A DNA stretch of 64,000 nucleotides from an uncultured Alphaproteobacteria bacterium (GTDB lineage Bacteria; Pseudomonadota; Alphaproteobacteria; Rhizobiales; Ancalomicrobiaceae). The stretch spans positions 1-64,000 of the forward strand of contig CALBKH010000095.1 in the NCBI GenBank assembly GCA_937892955.1, given 5' to 3'. Position numbers and translations under genes: made by a program. The notes below the pieces were generated by a model. It saw nothing but the letters and a program-made list of their open reading frames with translations. It did not search any database and was not told where the DNA came from. The first letter of the stretch is position 1; every line of letters starts with the position of its first letter. Of this stretch, positions 54,003 through 64,000 are shown one piece after another.

Positions 54003-54590
54003 GTGGCCGACACTTCCCTCACCATTCTGGTGATCGACGAGAACCCGACGCGGGCGACCATCCTCGAGGACGGGTTGCGCGAGGCCGGGCTCGTCGACGT
54101 GGTGCGGCTGGACACCACCCACGAACTGCTCAAACGGATCTTCGAGATCGATCCGGACGTCATCCTGATCGATCTCGCCAGTCCGTCGCGCGACGTGCTC
54201 GAGCAGATGTTCCAGGTGTCGCGGACGGTGAAACGGCCGGTCGCCATGTTCGTCGACCAGTCGGACTCGGCGATGATCGAATCGGCGGTCGACGCCGGGG
54301 TCTCGGCCTACATCGTCGACGGGCTGCGCAAGGAACGGGTGAAGTCGATCCTCGACATGACCGTGTCGCGCTTCAACGCCTTCGACCGGCTGACCCGCGA
54401 GTTGCAGCAGGCGCGCGACGAATTGGCGGATCGCAAACTGGTCGAGCGCGCCAAGGGCATCCTGATGAAGTCGCGTGGCATCTCCGAGGAGGAGGCCTAT
54501 GGCATGCTGCGGCGCACCGCGATGAACGAGAAGGTCAAGCTCGCGGACATCGCCCGCAGCGTCGTCACCGCGGCGCAGTTGCTCGGATGA
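54003..54590 (+). CDS. nasT: ANTAR antiterminator NasT
   Basis: 195 residues starting at GTG. A response-regulator-like domain (1 to about 120; LVIDENPTRA and DVILIDLAS) is followed by the ANTAR RNA-binding domain (LVERAKGILMKSRGISEEEA, then LRRTAMNEKVKLADIARSVV). NasT binds two-hairpin leaders and prevents termination when NasS releases it. It sits directly before nasS, and the operon's own leader at 42693-42745 has the matching target, so autogenous control is expected. Confidence 0.93.
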   Translation: MADTSLTILVIDENPTRATILEDGLREAGLVDVVRLDTTHELLKRIFEIDPDVILIDLASPSRDVLEQMFQVSRTVKRPVAMFVDQSDSAMIESAVDAGVSAYIVDGLRKERVKSILDMTVSRFNAFDRLTRELQQARDELADRKLVERAKGILMKSRGISEEEAYGMLRRTAMNEKVKLADIARSVVTAAQLLG

Positions 54591-54606
54591 GAGGGGAGGA
54601 GCCGAG

Positions 54607-55812
54607 ATGACGAAGACGACGGCGGCCCCGATCGGCTCGGAACGTGGCGAAGGCCGGCTGAGACTCGGCTTCATGCCGCTGGTCGATTGCGCACCTCTGG
54701 TGGTGGCGCGCGACCTCGGATTCGCGGCGGAGGAAGGGCTCGACCTCGAGCTGGTGCGCGAAACCTCCTGGGCCAACATCCGCGACCGGCTGGTGCTCGG
54801 CCATTTCGACGCCGCCCACATGCTGGCGCCGATGCCGATCGCGGCGCGGCTCGGCCTCGGTCACCTGCAGGCGCCGGTGATCGCCCCCTTCGTGCTCGAT
54901 CAGGGCGGCAATTCGATCGCCGTCACCACGGCGCTGTGGCGCGAGGGCGGCGACTGGGGGGGCTTCGGCGATCCGCTCGCCTCCGGCCGCACCCTCGCCC
55001 GCCTCGTCGCCGAACGGGCGCAGGCCGGCCGCGAGCAACTGACCTTCGCCTCGGTCCACCCGTTCTCCTGCCATCACCATCAGTTGCGCCACTGGATGGC
55101 GGCGGCCGGGGTCGATCCCGATACCGACGTGCGCCTGACCGTGGTGCCGCCGCCCCACATGGTGGCGGCGATGGAGGCGGGCGAGGTGGACGGCATCTGC
55201 GTCGGTGCGCCGTGGACCAGCCGGGCGGTCGATTCCGGTGTCGGCCACATCGTGCTGCCGACGGCGGTGCTGTGGCCGTCGACGCCGGAGAAGGTGCTCG
55301 GCCTGCGCGCCGACCTCGCCGAGCGACGCGGCGACGAGATCGAGGCGCTGCTTCGGTCCCTCGACCGGGCCGCAGCCTGGAGCGAAGCGCCGGAGAACCG
55401 CGAACGCCTCGCCGAACTGCTGGCGCGCGACGAGATCGTCGGCGTTCCCGCGGCGATCGTCATGCGCTCGCTGACCGGCCGGTTGCAGATCGAACGCGGC
55501 GGCGCGCCGGTGTCGGTGCCGGGCTTCCTGCGCTTCCACGGCGAAGGGGTCAACGGGCCGATCACCCGGCCACGGCCGACCGACGGCCTGTGGTTCGCGG
55601 CGCAGATGCTGCGCTGGCATCAGACCGACGACGCCGAGGCGGCCTTCGCCGCGGCGCGCGAGGCCTTCGCCTCCGATCGCTGGGACCGCGCCATCGGCCG
55701 GCCGAGCCGGGTCGACGACACGCTGCGCACCTTCGACGGCCCGCTCTTCGACGGCGGCGACCCGGAGAAGTGGTTGCGCACCGAAGGCTGGACCGGCGCG
55801 CGTCACGTCTGA
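54607..55812 (+). CDS. nasS: Nitrate/nitrite sensor NasS
   Basis: 401 residues of the NrtA family but without signal peptide, hence cytosolic. LRLGFMPLVDCAPLVVARDLG, FDAAHMLAPMPIAARLGLG, PFSCHHHQLRHWMAAAG and GICVGAPWTSRAV parallel NrtA. In Azotobacter, Paracoccus and Pseudomonas, NasS holds NasT until nitrate or nitrite binds. ATG 54607 has GAGGGGAGGAG in front. It is the last gene of the operon; a 7-bp hairpin follows at 55837-55854. Confidence 0.93.
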   Translation: MTKTTAAPIGSERGEGRLRLGFMPLVDCAPLVVARDLGFAAEEGLDLELVRETSWANIRDRLVLGHFDAAHMLAPMPIAARLGLGHLQAPVIAPFVLDQGGNSIAVTTALWREGGDWGGFGDPLASGRTLARLVAERAQAGREQLTFASVHPFSCHHHQLRHWMAAAGVDPDTDVRLTVVPPPHMVAAMEAGEVDGICVGAPWTSRAVDSGVGHIVLPTAVLWPSTPEKVLGLRADLAERRGDEIEALLRSLDRAAAWSEAPENRERLAELLARDEIVGVPAAIVMRSLTGRLQIERGGAPVSVPGFLRFHGEGVNGPITRPRPTDGLWFAAQMLRWHQTDDAEAAFAAAREAFASDRWDRAIGRPSRVDDTLRTFDGPLFDGGDPEKWLRTEGWTGARHV

Positions 55813-55836
55813 TCGCGGCCTCCTCGTCGATCGCTT

Positions 55837-55854
55837 CGGCGGCTCACGCCGCCG
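55837..55854 (+). terminator. Weak terminator-like hairpin after nasS
   Basis: CGGCGGC (55837-55843) with GCCGCCG (55848-55854), four-base loop, 25 bp after the stop. There is no T-run, so intrinsic termination is doubtful. Confidence 0.35.
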
Positions 55855-55975
55855 CACGCGCCACGCGTCGAGCGACGTGGCCGCGAACCGGGCGCGACGT
55901 CCGGCTTCGTTCGCCTCTTGCCTCTCCCCCTCGTGCCGGTCACGTTGCGTCGGAAGCGCGAACGGGGCGGATGCG

Positions 55976-56863
55976 ATGGCACGACGGGTCGGGGTGATCG
56001 GAACGGGACTGATGGGGCTCGGGGTGGCGACGCGGCTCGTGGCGCGCGGCCACGCGGTCCATACGCGCGACATCCGACCGGAAGCAGACGCGGCGGCGCG
56101 AGCCGCGGGCGCCACCATCCATCCGAACCCGGCCTCGGTGGCGCGGGCCGTCGAGGTGGTGATCACCCTGGTGGTCGACGCGGCGCAGACCGACGAGGTG
56201 TTGTTCGGGGCGGACGGCGTCGTCGCCGGGATGGCGCCGGGGGGCGTGGTGATCGTCGCTTCGACGATCGCGCCGAAGGACGCCGCCGACTTCGGTCGAC
56301 GTCTCGCCGCCGCCGGACTCCGGCCGCTCGACGCGCCGGTGTCGGGCGGTCCGGCCAAGGCGCACGAGGGGACGATGTCGATGATGATCGGCGGCGACCC
56401 GGCGCTCGTCGCGGAGTTCGCCGACCTCTTCGCCGACATGGCGGGCCGCACCTTCCATATCGGCGAGACCGTCGGCGACGGCTCCAAGGTGAAGATCGTC
56501 AACAACATGCTGGCGGCGGTCAATCTCGTCGCGGCGGGCGAGGCGATGGCGCTGGCCGAGCGCATGGGGCTCGATCGGCGCACCGTCTTCGACGTCGTCC
56601 AGGCGAGTTCGGGGGCGAGTTTCGTCTTCGGCACGCGTATGGAGCGGGTGGTGGCCGACGATCCGACCGTCCACGCCGCCGCCCACATCCTGACCAAGGA
56701 CGTCGGCCTCGCCTGCGCCGCGGCGAAGGAGGCAGGGAGCCCGGCGCCGCTCGCCGGCCTCGCCGAGGAGGTCTTCCGCGCCACCCTCGCCATGGGGCTC
56801 GGCGCACGCGACGACGGTGCGGTGATCGAATGGTTCCGCGCCGGCGGCCCCCCGTCGGTCTGA
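55976..56863 (+). CDS. NAD-dependent beta-hydroxyacid dehydrogenase (3-HIBADH family)
   Basis: 295 residues. The Rossmann motif GVIGTGLMGLGVATRL opens the protein, followed by the substrate motif APVSGGPAKAHEGTMSMM, and the catalytic Lys in SKVKIVNNML. 3-hydroxyisobutyrate, tartronate semialdehyde and L-threonate (LtnD-type) are possible substrates and cannot be told apart here. It is a single gene, 163 bp from the nas operon; there is no evident functional link. The start at 55976 begins the Rossmann fold. Confidence 0.87.
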   Translation: MARRVGVIGTGLMGLGVATRLVARGHAVHTRDIRPEADAAARAAGATIHPNPASVARAVEVVITLVVDAAQTDEVLFGADGVVAGMAPGGVVIVASTIAPKDAADFGRRLAAAGLRPLDAPVSGGPAKAHEGTMSMMIGGDPALVAEFADLFADMAGRTFHIGETVGDGSKVKIVNNMLAAVNLVAAGEAMALAERMGLDRRTVFDVVQASSGASFVFGTRMERVVADDPTVHAAAHILTKDVGLACAAAKEAGSPAPLAGLAEEVFRATLAMGLGARDDGAVIEWFRAGGPPSV

Positions 56864-57026
56864 GGCGGGCCGGCGAGGGGTTCGGCCGGTTCGACCCGGT
56901 CGCGGCGCGGATCCGCCTATGTGTTCTCGGGAACATGACCGGGGCGCACGATCGGCCTAAGCTCGGTACCGGGGAAGGGATGCGCCGCCCGTCGCCCGGG
57001 CGTGCGCGAGCCATCGGAGCGCCGAC

Positions 57027-58628
57027 ATGACCGACACCGACCATCCGATCCTCAGATTCCACGGGGCGGCCGGCACGGTGACCGGCTCCTGCCAGATGAT
57101 CGAGGTCGAGGGGACCCGCATCCTCGTCGACTGCGGCCTCTTCCAAGGGTCGAAGACCGAGAAGGAGCTGAACTACCGCCCCTTCCCCTTCGATCCGAGC
57201 CGGATCGACGCCGTGGTGCTGACCCATGCCCACATCGATCATTCCGGACTGGTGCCGCGACTGGTGCGCGAGGGCTACGACGGACCGGTGTGGGCGACGG
57301 CGCCGACCGCCGATCTCTGTTCGGTGATGCTGCCGGATTCCGGCCACATCCAAGAGATCGAGGTGGCGCAGCTCAACCGCCGCAACTCTCGGCGCGGGCG
57401 GGACGAGGTGACGCCGATCTACACGGCGGAAGACGCGGTCGCGGCGATGGCGCGGTTCCGGCCGATCCCCTATCGCAGCTGGCAACGGATCGCCGAGGGC
57501 GTGCGCATCCGCTTCTGGAACGCCGGTCACCTCCTCGGCTCGGCCTCGGTGGAGATGGAGATCGCGCGGGACGAGAAGCCGCTGCGGCTGCTGTTCTCCG
57601 GCGACATCGGCCCGGACGACAAGCTGCTGCAATACGACCCGGTGGCGCCGAAGGACTGGGATCACGTGATCTGCGAATCGACCTACGGCGACGTCGACCG
57701 CGAAGGGGTGAACGACACCCGCCGTCGCGGCGCGCTCAGGGCCGAGGTGAAGGCGGCCCACCGGCCGGACGGGGTGTTGCTGATCCCCTCCTTCGCCGTC
57801 GAAAGAACGCAGGAGTTACTCGCCGATCTCGTCCTGCTGATGGAGAGCGGCGAGATCCCCTCGGCACCGATCTTCATCGACTCGCCGCTCGCCAGCCGGG
57901 CGACGCGGGTCTTCGCCGACCACGTCGGCGAGCTCGAGAACGGCGACCTGCTGGTCAGCGCGCTGTCGGCGAAGAACGTGCGATTCACCGAGTCGGTGGA
58001 ACAGTCGAAGGCGCTCGACAATCACCACGGCTTCCACATCGTCATCGCCGCCAGCGGCATGTGCGAGGCCGGACGCATCCGCCATCGGCTGAAGAACTGG
58101 CTGTGGCGGGAGGAGGCGACGGTGCTGCTGGTCGGCTTCCAGGCGGCCGGCACGCTCGGGCGCATCCTCGAGGAGGGGGCGAGCACGGTGCGCATCCAGG
58201 GCGACGAGATCGCCGTGCGGGCGCGCATCCGCAAACTCGACCTCTACAGCGGCCATGCCGACGGACCGGAACTGGCGGAGTGGGTGCACCACCGCCTGCC
58301 GATCGCCCGTGAGGTCTTCCTCGTTCACGGCGAGGCGGAGGCGCTGGCCGGATTGGCCGGACGGCTCGCCGCCTTCCTGCCGGCGGAGCGGTTGATCACG
58401 CCGACGCTCGACGGCGCCTTCCACCTGACGCCGGACGGCGCTCGGCCGATCGCGGTGACGACCGCGGCGATGCCGCGCATCGATCCGGCGTGGGCCGGGC
58501 GGCGCGACTGGCACAACGACTATCAGTCGCTGCTGCTCGATCTTCAGGAGGCGCTCGCCGGCGCCGCCGACGATCGGGCGCGCGGGGTGGTGCTGCGGCG
58601 TGTCCGACGGGCGCTGAACGAGAATTGA
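57027..58628 (+). CDS. Metallo-beta-lactamase/beta-CASP family RNA-processing-like protein
   Basis: 533 residues. Zinc-binding motifs of the metallo-beta-lactamase fold: THAHIDHSG, the later His in NAGHLLGSASV and Asp in FSGDIGPD. The beta-CASP insert (IPSFAVERTQELL, IFIDSPLASRATRVF) and the RMMBL domain (RKLDLYSGHADGPEL) follow. The family includes CPSF-73-like and Thermus TTHA0252-like ribonucleases, so a cytosolic nuclease role is likely. It is not RNase J, which differs in length and motifs. Confidence 0.9.
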   Translation: MTDTDHPILRFHGAAGTVTGSCQMIEVEGTRILVDCGLFQGSKTEKELNYRPFPFDPSRIDAVVLTHAHIDHSGLVPRLVREGYDGPVWATAPTADLCSVMLPDSGHIQEIEVAQLNRRNSRRGRDEVTPIYTAEDAVAAMARFRPIPYRSWQRIAEGVRIRFWNAGHLLGSASVEMEIARDEKPLRLLFSGDIGPDDKLLQYDPVAPKDWDHVICESTYGDVDREGVNDTRRRGALRAEVKAAHRPDGVLLIPSFAVERTQELLADLVLLMESGEIPSAPIFIDSPLASRATRVFADHVGELENGDLLVSALSAKNVRFTESVEQSKALDNHHGFHIVIAASGMCEAGRIRHRLKNWLWREEATVLLVGFQAAGTLGRILEEGASTVRIQGDEIAVRARIRKLDLYSGHADGPELAEWVHHRLPIAREVFLVHGEAEALAGLAGRLAAFLPAERLITPTLDGAFHLTPDGARPIAVTTAAMPRIDPAWAGRRDWHNDYQSLLLDLQEALAGAADDRARGVVLRRVRRALNEN

Positions 58629-58697
58629 GGTCACCGGCGCGACCTCGGCCCACGCGTCTCGTCGTGTCCGTGGTGATGGCGTGGTATCAAGGAGGCG

Positions 58698-61075
58698 ATG
58701 CTCGATACCGCCGCCTCACGCCCCACTCCCGATCGATCGGAAACGAAACCGCGGCCGCGTTTCGTCGGCCTGTCGCGACGCATCTACCTCTTCTTCCTGT
58801 TGGTGGCGGTGATCCCGACCGGCGTCGCCGGCCTCATCGGCATCTGGCAGTCGCAAGTGGCGCTGAAGCAGGAGACCCTGCGCAACCTCGACCAGGAGGT
58901 GGCGGTGCGCGCCGCCGGCGTCGGACGCTTCTTCGACCAGTTCGCCTCGGAGCTGCTCAATCTCGCCGCCTCGCGCTCGCTCACCGAGCTGGTCGAAGCA
59001 CGACGGCGCGGCGAGGCCGGCGAGATCGATCGCGCCGTCCTCCAATTGGAGAAGGACTACACCGTCCTCGCCCGCTACTACCCGCACTTCTATTACATCC
59101 GCTACATCGGCCTCGACGGCCGCGAGATGATGCGGGTCAAACGCCGGGGCGACCGTGTCTTCACCATCCCGCACGACCAGCTCCAGGACAAATCCGAGCG
59201 CTACTATTTCCACGATGCGCTGAAATACGCCCCGGGTGAGATCTACATCTCGCCGATGGACCTCAACATCGAATACGGCCGGATCGAACAACCGGAGCAA
59301 CCGGTGGTGCGTCTGGCGACGCCGATCGCCGATGCGGACGGCAAGGTCGCCGGCCTGCTGGTCGCCAACCTCCATGCGGCGGTGTTGCTCGAGCAGTTGC
59401 AGGAGATGGCGGAGGCGCGCGCCGGCACCGCCTATCTGATCGACCGCTCGGGGACCTATCTGGCGCGCTCGGCGGAGAAGCCGGCGGCGAGGGGCGACGG
59501 CGACGAAGCCGAACCGGCGTTCCGCATGCTGCCGATCGACAGCCTCGTCGCTCACTGGGACCGCGACACCGTCGATGCGATCCTCTCCACCGACACCGGC
59601 AACCGTTCGGTCGCCGGTCTGCTCGTCACCCATGCGACGGTGGTGATCCCGCTCGGGGCGGCGGGGGCCGACAAGATCCGGCGAGGGCAGTGGCTGATCG
59701 CCATGGAGGTGCCGGAGCGGGACCTGTTCTTCGCCGTCACCAGCCTCTACGGGCTCTACGCGGTGCTGCTCGCCAGCCTGCTGGTCACCGCGGCCGGCGG
59801 CTACGCGCTGTCGCGCCACCTGCTCGGGCCGCTCGATCGCCTCACCCGCCAGGCCCGGGCGCTGACGGTCGGCGACTTCTCGCGGCGCGTCGAGATCGGC
59901 GGACGCGACGAGATCGCCGAACTCGGGGCGCAGTTCAACCGCATGGCGGAAAAGTTGCAGGTGATGTTGGGATCGCTCGCCGCACAGCGCGACCGGCTCG
60001 AGGACGACGTGCGGGCACGCACCCGCGATCTCGATCACGAACGCGCCTTCCTGGCGGCGGTCATCGAGAACAGCGCCGACGGCATCCTCGCCGTCGACGA
60101 ACAGGGCCGTATCACGCTGGCCAATCCGGCGGCGCTGCGGCTGTTGGGGATCGAGGGCGAGGCGATCGGCCAGACGGTGGTGCACTATTGCGCCGGTTGG
60201 CCGGCGACGGCGCAGGCGGTGGCGGACGACGGCGAGGTGCGGCGGGTCATGACCATCGGCGAGCGCATCTTCGCGCTGGCGGTCCGCTCGCTCGACGCCG
60301 GCGACGGCTTCATCGTGCTGTTGCGCGACGTCAGCGAGGAACGGCGGCTCGAGGACGAACGCCGCGAACTCGACCATCAGATGTTCCAGACGGAGAAGCT
60401 GACCACCCTCGGCGAATTGGCGATGGGCCTCGCCCACGAGATCGGCAATCCGCTCGCCGGCATGAAGGCGGTCGCCCAGTCGTTGCAGCACCACCGCGAG
60501 ATGACGCCGGGGCCGCGGGTGGTCCTGGCGCGGCTCGAGGCGGAGGTCGATCGGCTCACGCGCTTCCTGCAGACCTTCCACGGCTTCGCCGCGCCACAGG
60601 CCTGTCGGCCGGAGCCCTGCCGGCTCGCCGGGGTGCTCGAGGACGTGCTGTTCTGGACGGGCAAGGAGGCGCGCAGCCACGGCGTGGCGATCGCGGTGGA
60701 CGGCGTCGAGAGCCTGCCGCCGCTCCATGCCGATCCGCAGCAGATGAAGCAGTTGCTGCTCAATCTGGTGATCAACGCGGTGCGCGCCATGCCGGACGGC
60801 GGGCGGCTGACGATCGCGGCGGAGGCGAGCGGCGACGGCCGCGTGCGCGTCGACGTCGCCGACACCGGCCGGGGCATCGCCGCGGAGGTGCTGCCGCGCA
60901 TCTTCGAACCGTTCTTCACCACCCGCCCCGACGGCTCCGGCCTCGGCCTCGCCATCGTCCGCAAGATCGTCGACGAGCACGGCGCCCGCATCTCGGTCGC
61001 GAGCGAGCCGGGCGTCGGCACCACCTTCACCCTCCTGTGGCCGGTCGCCGCGACCGGCGAACGTGACCCGGACGC

Positions 61076-61079
<4 letters not shown>
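58698..61079 (+). CDS. Membrane sensor histidine kinase
   Basis: 793 residues. Transmembrane 1 (about 29-50), a periplasmic sensor of about 300 residues with a dCache-like look (YYPHFYYIRYIGLDG), transmembrane 2 (about 350-372), HAMP (about 372-425), a PAS domain (about 448-560), then an NtrB-like kinase core. The phospho-accepting His580 lies in MGLAHEIGNPLAGM; ATP-binding motifs are NLVINAVRAM, DTGRGI and GSGLGLAIV. ATGA overlap with the regulator gene shows that they form one two-component unit. The ligand is unknown. Confidence 0.93.
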
Positions 61080-62452
<1,373 letters not shown>

Positions 62453-62489
62453 GCCCGCGCCGCGGGGTGGGGATCCGGCGGCAAGAAAT

Positions 62490-62517
62490 TGGCCGGACGG
62501 CGGGACCGCGGCGGCCA
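62490..62517. promoter_or_regulatory. Inverted repeat upstream of the YeeE sigma-54 promoter
   Basis: TGGCCG (62490-62495) and CGGCCA (62512-62517), with similar AATT/GATT flanks, about 65-90 bp before the promoter. It could be a binding site for the regulator encoded upstream, or part of that gene's terminator. GC richness makes chance occurrence possible. Confidence 0.3.
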
Positions 62518-62581
62518 GATTCCAGCCGGCACCGCGTCCGGCACCCCATCCCATCTCCTTGATGTTTCTCGCCGTTTCCCC

Positions 62582-62598
62582 TTGGTACGGCTCTTGCC
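62582..62598 (+). promoter_or_regulatory. Sigma-54 promoter of the YeeE/YedE gene
   Basis: TTGGTACGGCTCTTGCC fits YTGGCACGRNNNTTGCW, with GG and GC at -24/-12 and correct spacing. Expected start near 62610, 62 bases before the ATG. Confidence 0.85.
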
Positions 62599-62671
62599 AT
62601 CTCTTCTTCGGAAGGCGACGCACCTCTCGCGGCGCCGCAAGAGCCGAGCCCCGAGGGGGCGGGAGGCAGTG

Positions 62672-64000
62672 ATGAGAAACATGCTGACGCGGCAATGGTC
62701 CTTCTTCTGGGCCGGCGTCGCCTTCGGAGTGGCGCAGATCATCTACATGGTGGCGCTGTGGGCTCATTCCGCCAAGCCGGGCAAGCTCGGCACACTGACG
62801 CCGATCACCGTCACCTCGGACCTCGGGGCGATGTTCCGGTCGATGGAGGTCGGATTCTATCATCTCTTCGCGCTGCCCGACTTCCAGCTCTACGGCAAGG
62901 CCAACGAGTTCGGTCAGTCGATGTCCGGCGGCGCCTTCGCGCCCGGCGTCGGCTGGCAGATCCTCGGCATGATTCTCGGCGGCCTGATCGTCGCGTTGCT
63001 CGAGAAGGAGAGCCGCACCTGGGTGAAGTATTCCGCCCGCGTGCTGTGGGTCGCCTTCTTCGGCGGCGCGCTGTTCTCCTACGGCACGCGTCTGGCCGGC
63101 GGCTGCACGCTCAACCACCTGCTCGGCGGCATGCCGCTGATGAGCGTCCATTCCTTCGTCACCGTGCTGTTCATGGCGATCGGCGGCGCCCTGGGCTTCG
63201 TCGTGATGGAGAAGCTGAACCTCGCCAAGTACTTCAAGCATCAGGAGACCAGGTCCTATTGCGAGGCCAACCGTGGCGACGCCGGTGAGACGGTCTGCTA
63301 CGACCCGGCCTATCGTCCGACGCGGCGGCCGATCTTCTGGGTGGCGCTCACCTTCGTCCTCGCCTTCATCGGCTTCTCGGTCTACGGCGGCCTCGTCGAT
63401 CCCGAGTGGATGCAGCATCTCGACAAGAAGGGCGCCCTGGCACCGGTCGGCAAGTCGATCGCCAGCGTCGGTCTCGCCTATGCGGCGATCACCCTGATCG
63501 CCGGCGTGATCGCGGGCTTCGGTCTGTCGAAGAGCGGGTTCGGCACCGAATGCGCGCTGGTCTCCCTGGAAGTCGCCGGCGCCATGCGCAAGGACGACGG
63601 CAAGTTCGCGCGTATGGGCGTTCCGCGCATCACCCGCACGCTGATGCGCGGCTATCTGCCGATCATCGGCGTCACCGCCTCGTGGGTGCTGGTCTCCGGC
63701 TTCGTCTGGCTGATGTGGGTCACCGGCGTCGCCAAGCCCGGCTTCGAGAGCGGCCTCAAGGAACAGCTGACCCTCGGCAACGTGTTCGGCGGCCTCCTGA
63801 TCGGCTTCGGCGCGGTGCTGCTGATCGGCTGCGAAATCCGCTCCTACATGCGGGTCGGCCTCGGCTACCTCAACACCTGGATCGGCATGATCGGCTTCGC
63901 CGTCGGCTACCTGCCGTTCACGATGAACTACAAGGCCCACATGACCTTCCTCGAGAGCAACCGCTGGGTCGAGACCTACAAGATCTACCAGCTGGTGTTC
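62672..64000 (+). CDS. YeeE/YedE-family transporter, C-terminus beyond the window
   Basis: 443 codons are open to the window edge with no stop. A polytopic membrane protein: N-terminal segment RQWSFFWAGVAFGVAQIIYM, then about nine or more further hydrophobic spans. Family landmarks are GTRLAGGCTLNHLLGG and GFGLSKSGFGTECAL, each with the Cys that in TsuA-like members handles thiosulfate; a third Cys is in LLIGCEIRSYMRVG. Transport of sulfur or selenium compounds is the family's theme; the substrate here is unknown. ATG 62672 follows GGGAGG. It is linked to a sigma-54 promoter and an upstream two-component system. Confidence 0.85.
   Translation, partial: MRNMLTRQWSFFWAGVAFGVAQIIYMVALWAHSAKPGKLGTLTPITVTSDLGAMFRSMEVGFYHLFALPDFQLYGKANEFGQSMSGGAFAPGVGWQILGMILGGLIVALLEKESRTWVKYSARVLWVAFFGGALFSYGTRLAGGCTLNHLLGGMPLMSVHSFVTVLFMAIGGALGFVVMEKLNLAKYFKHQETRSYCEANRGDAGETVCYDPAYRPTRRPIFWVALTFVLAFIGFSVYGGLVDPEWMQHLDKKGALAPVGKSIASVGLAYAAITLIAGVIAGFGLSKSGFGTECALVSLEVAGAMRKDDGKFARMGVPRITRTLMRGYLPIIGVTASWVLVSGFVWLMWVTGVAKPGFESGLKEQLTLGNVFGGLLIGFGAVLLIGCEIRSYMRVGLGYLNTWIGMIGFAVGYLPFTMNYKAHMTFLESNRWVETYKIYQLVF

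Overview
The window is very GC-rich, densely coded DNA with no rRNA, tRNA, insertion sequence, phage module or CRISPR array that I could see. Gene content and order point to an alphaproteobacterium, most likely of the Hyphomicrobiales (Rhizobiales). The indicators are the alpha-type addA/addB pair, the divL - tsaE/amgK - murU block beside ahcY, and the NasST-type nitrate regulation. The species cannot be fixed from this sequence alone.

Region 1 (1-3765): the end of an upstream transcript closed by a strong terminator, then hrpB (+) convergent with glucokinase (-). Region 2 (4050-13460): a tightly packed plus-strand nucleoside operon. It encodes a BMP-type ABC importer (binding protein, double ATPase, two permeases), then cytidine deaminase, purine nucleoside phosphorylase, deoC, deoA and deoB. 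Together these import nucleosides and convert them to bases, acetaldehyde and glyceraldehyde-3-phosphate.

Region 3 (13481-27907, minus strand): grpE with a heat-shock-like promoter, trxA, and an apparent operon divL - tsaE::amgK - murU - addB - addA, then ahcY with its own promoter, terminator and a palindromic operator. The kinase-like protein has tyrosine where the phospho-accepting histidine should be, as in DivL. The next gene fuses the t6A-tRNA ATPase TsaE to an AmgK-like sugar kinase, directly before the MurU-like uridylyltransferase of peptidoglycan recycling.

Region 4 (28220-34124): a DUF4337-like membrane protein, a LysR regulator broken by a one-base frameshift, a divergent isochorismatase-family hydrolase, and a TetR - membrane-fusion protein - FtsX permease - ATPase export operon with a clear TetR-type operator. 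Region 5 (34163-42130, minus): a complete nine-gene V/A-type ATPase operon (G/H-like, C, I, K, F, E, A, B, D), uncommon in this group.

Region 6 (42131-55812): an assimilatory nitrate operon. A sigma-54 promoter leads into an untranslated leader carrying two hexaloop hairpins of the ANTAR-target type, followed by nrtA, nrtB, a fused double-ATPase nrtC, a GAF-domain protein, nirB, nirD, nasA, nasT (ANTAR antiterminator) and nasS (cytosolic nitrate sensor). The operon therefore appears to encode the regulator of its own leader. Region 7 (55976-64000): a beta-hydroxyacid dehydrogenase, a beta-CASP nuclease-like protein, and a histidine kinase plus NtrC-family regulator. These stand immediately upstream of a YeeE/YedE-family transporter gene that has its own sigma-54 promoter and runs off the window.
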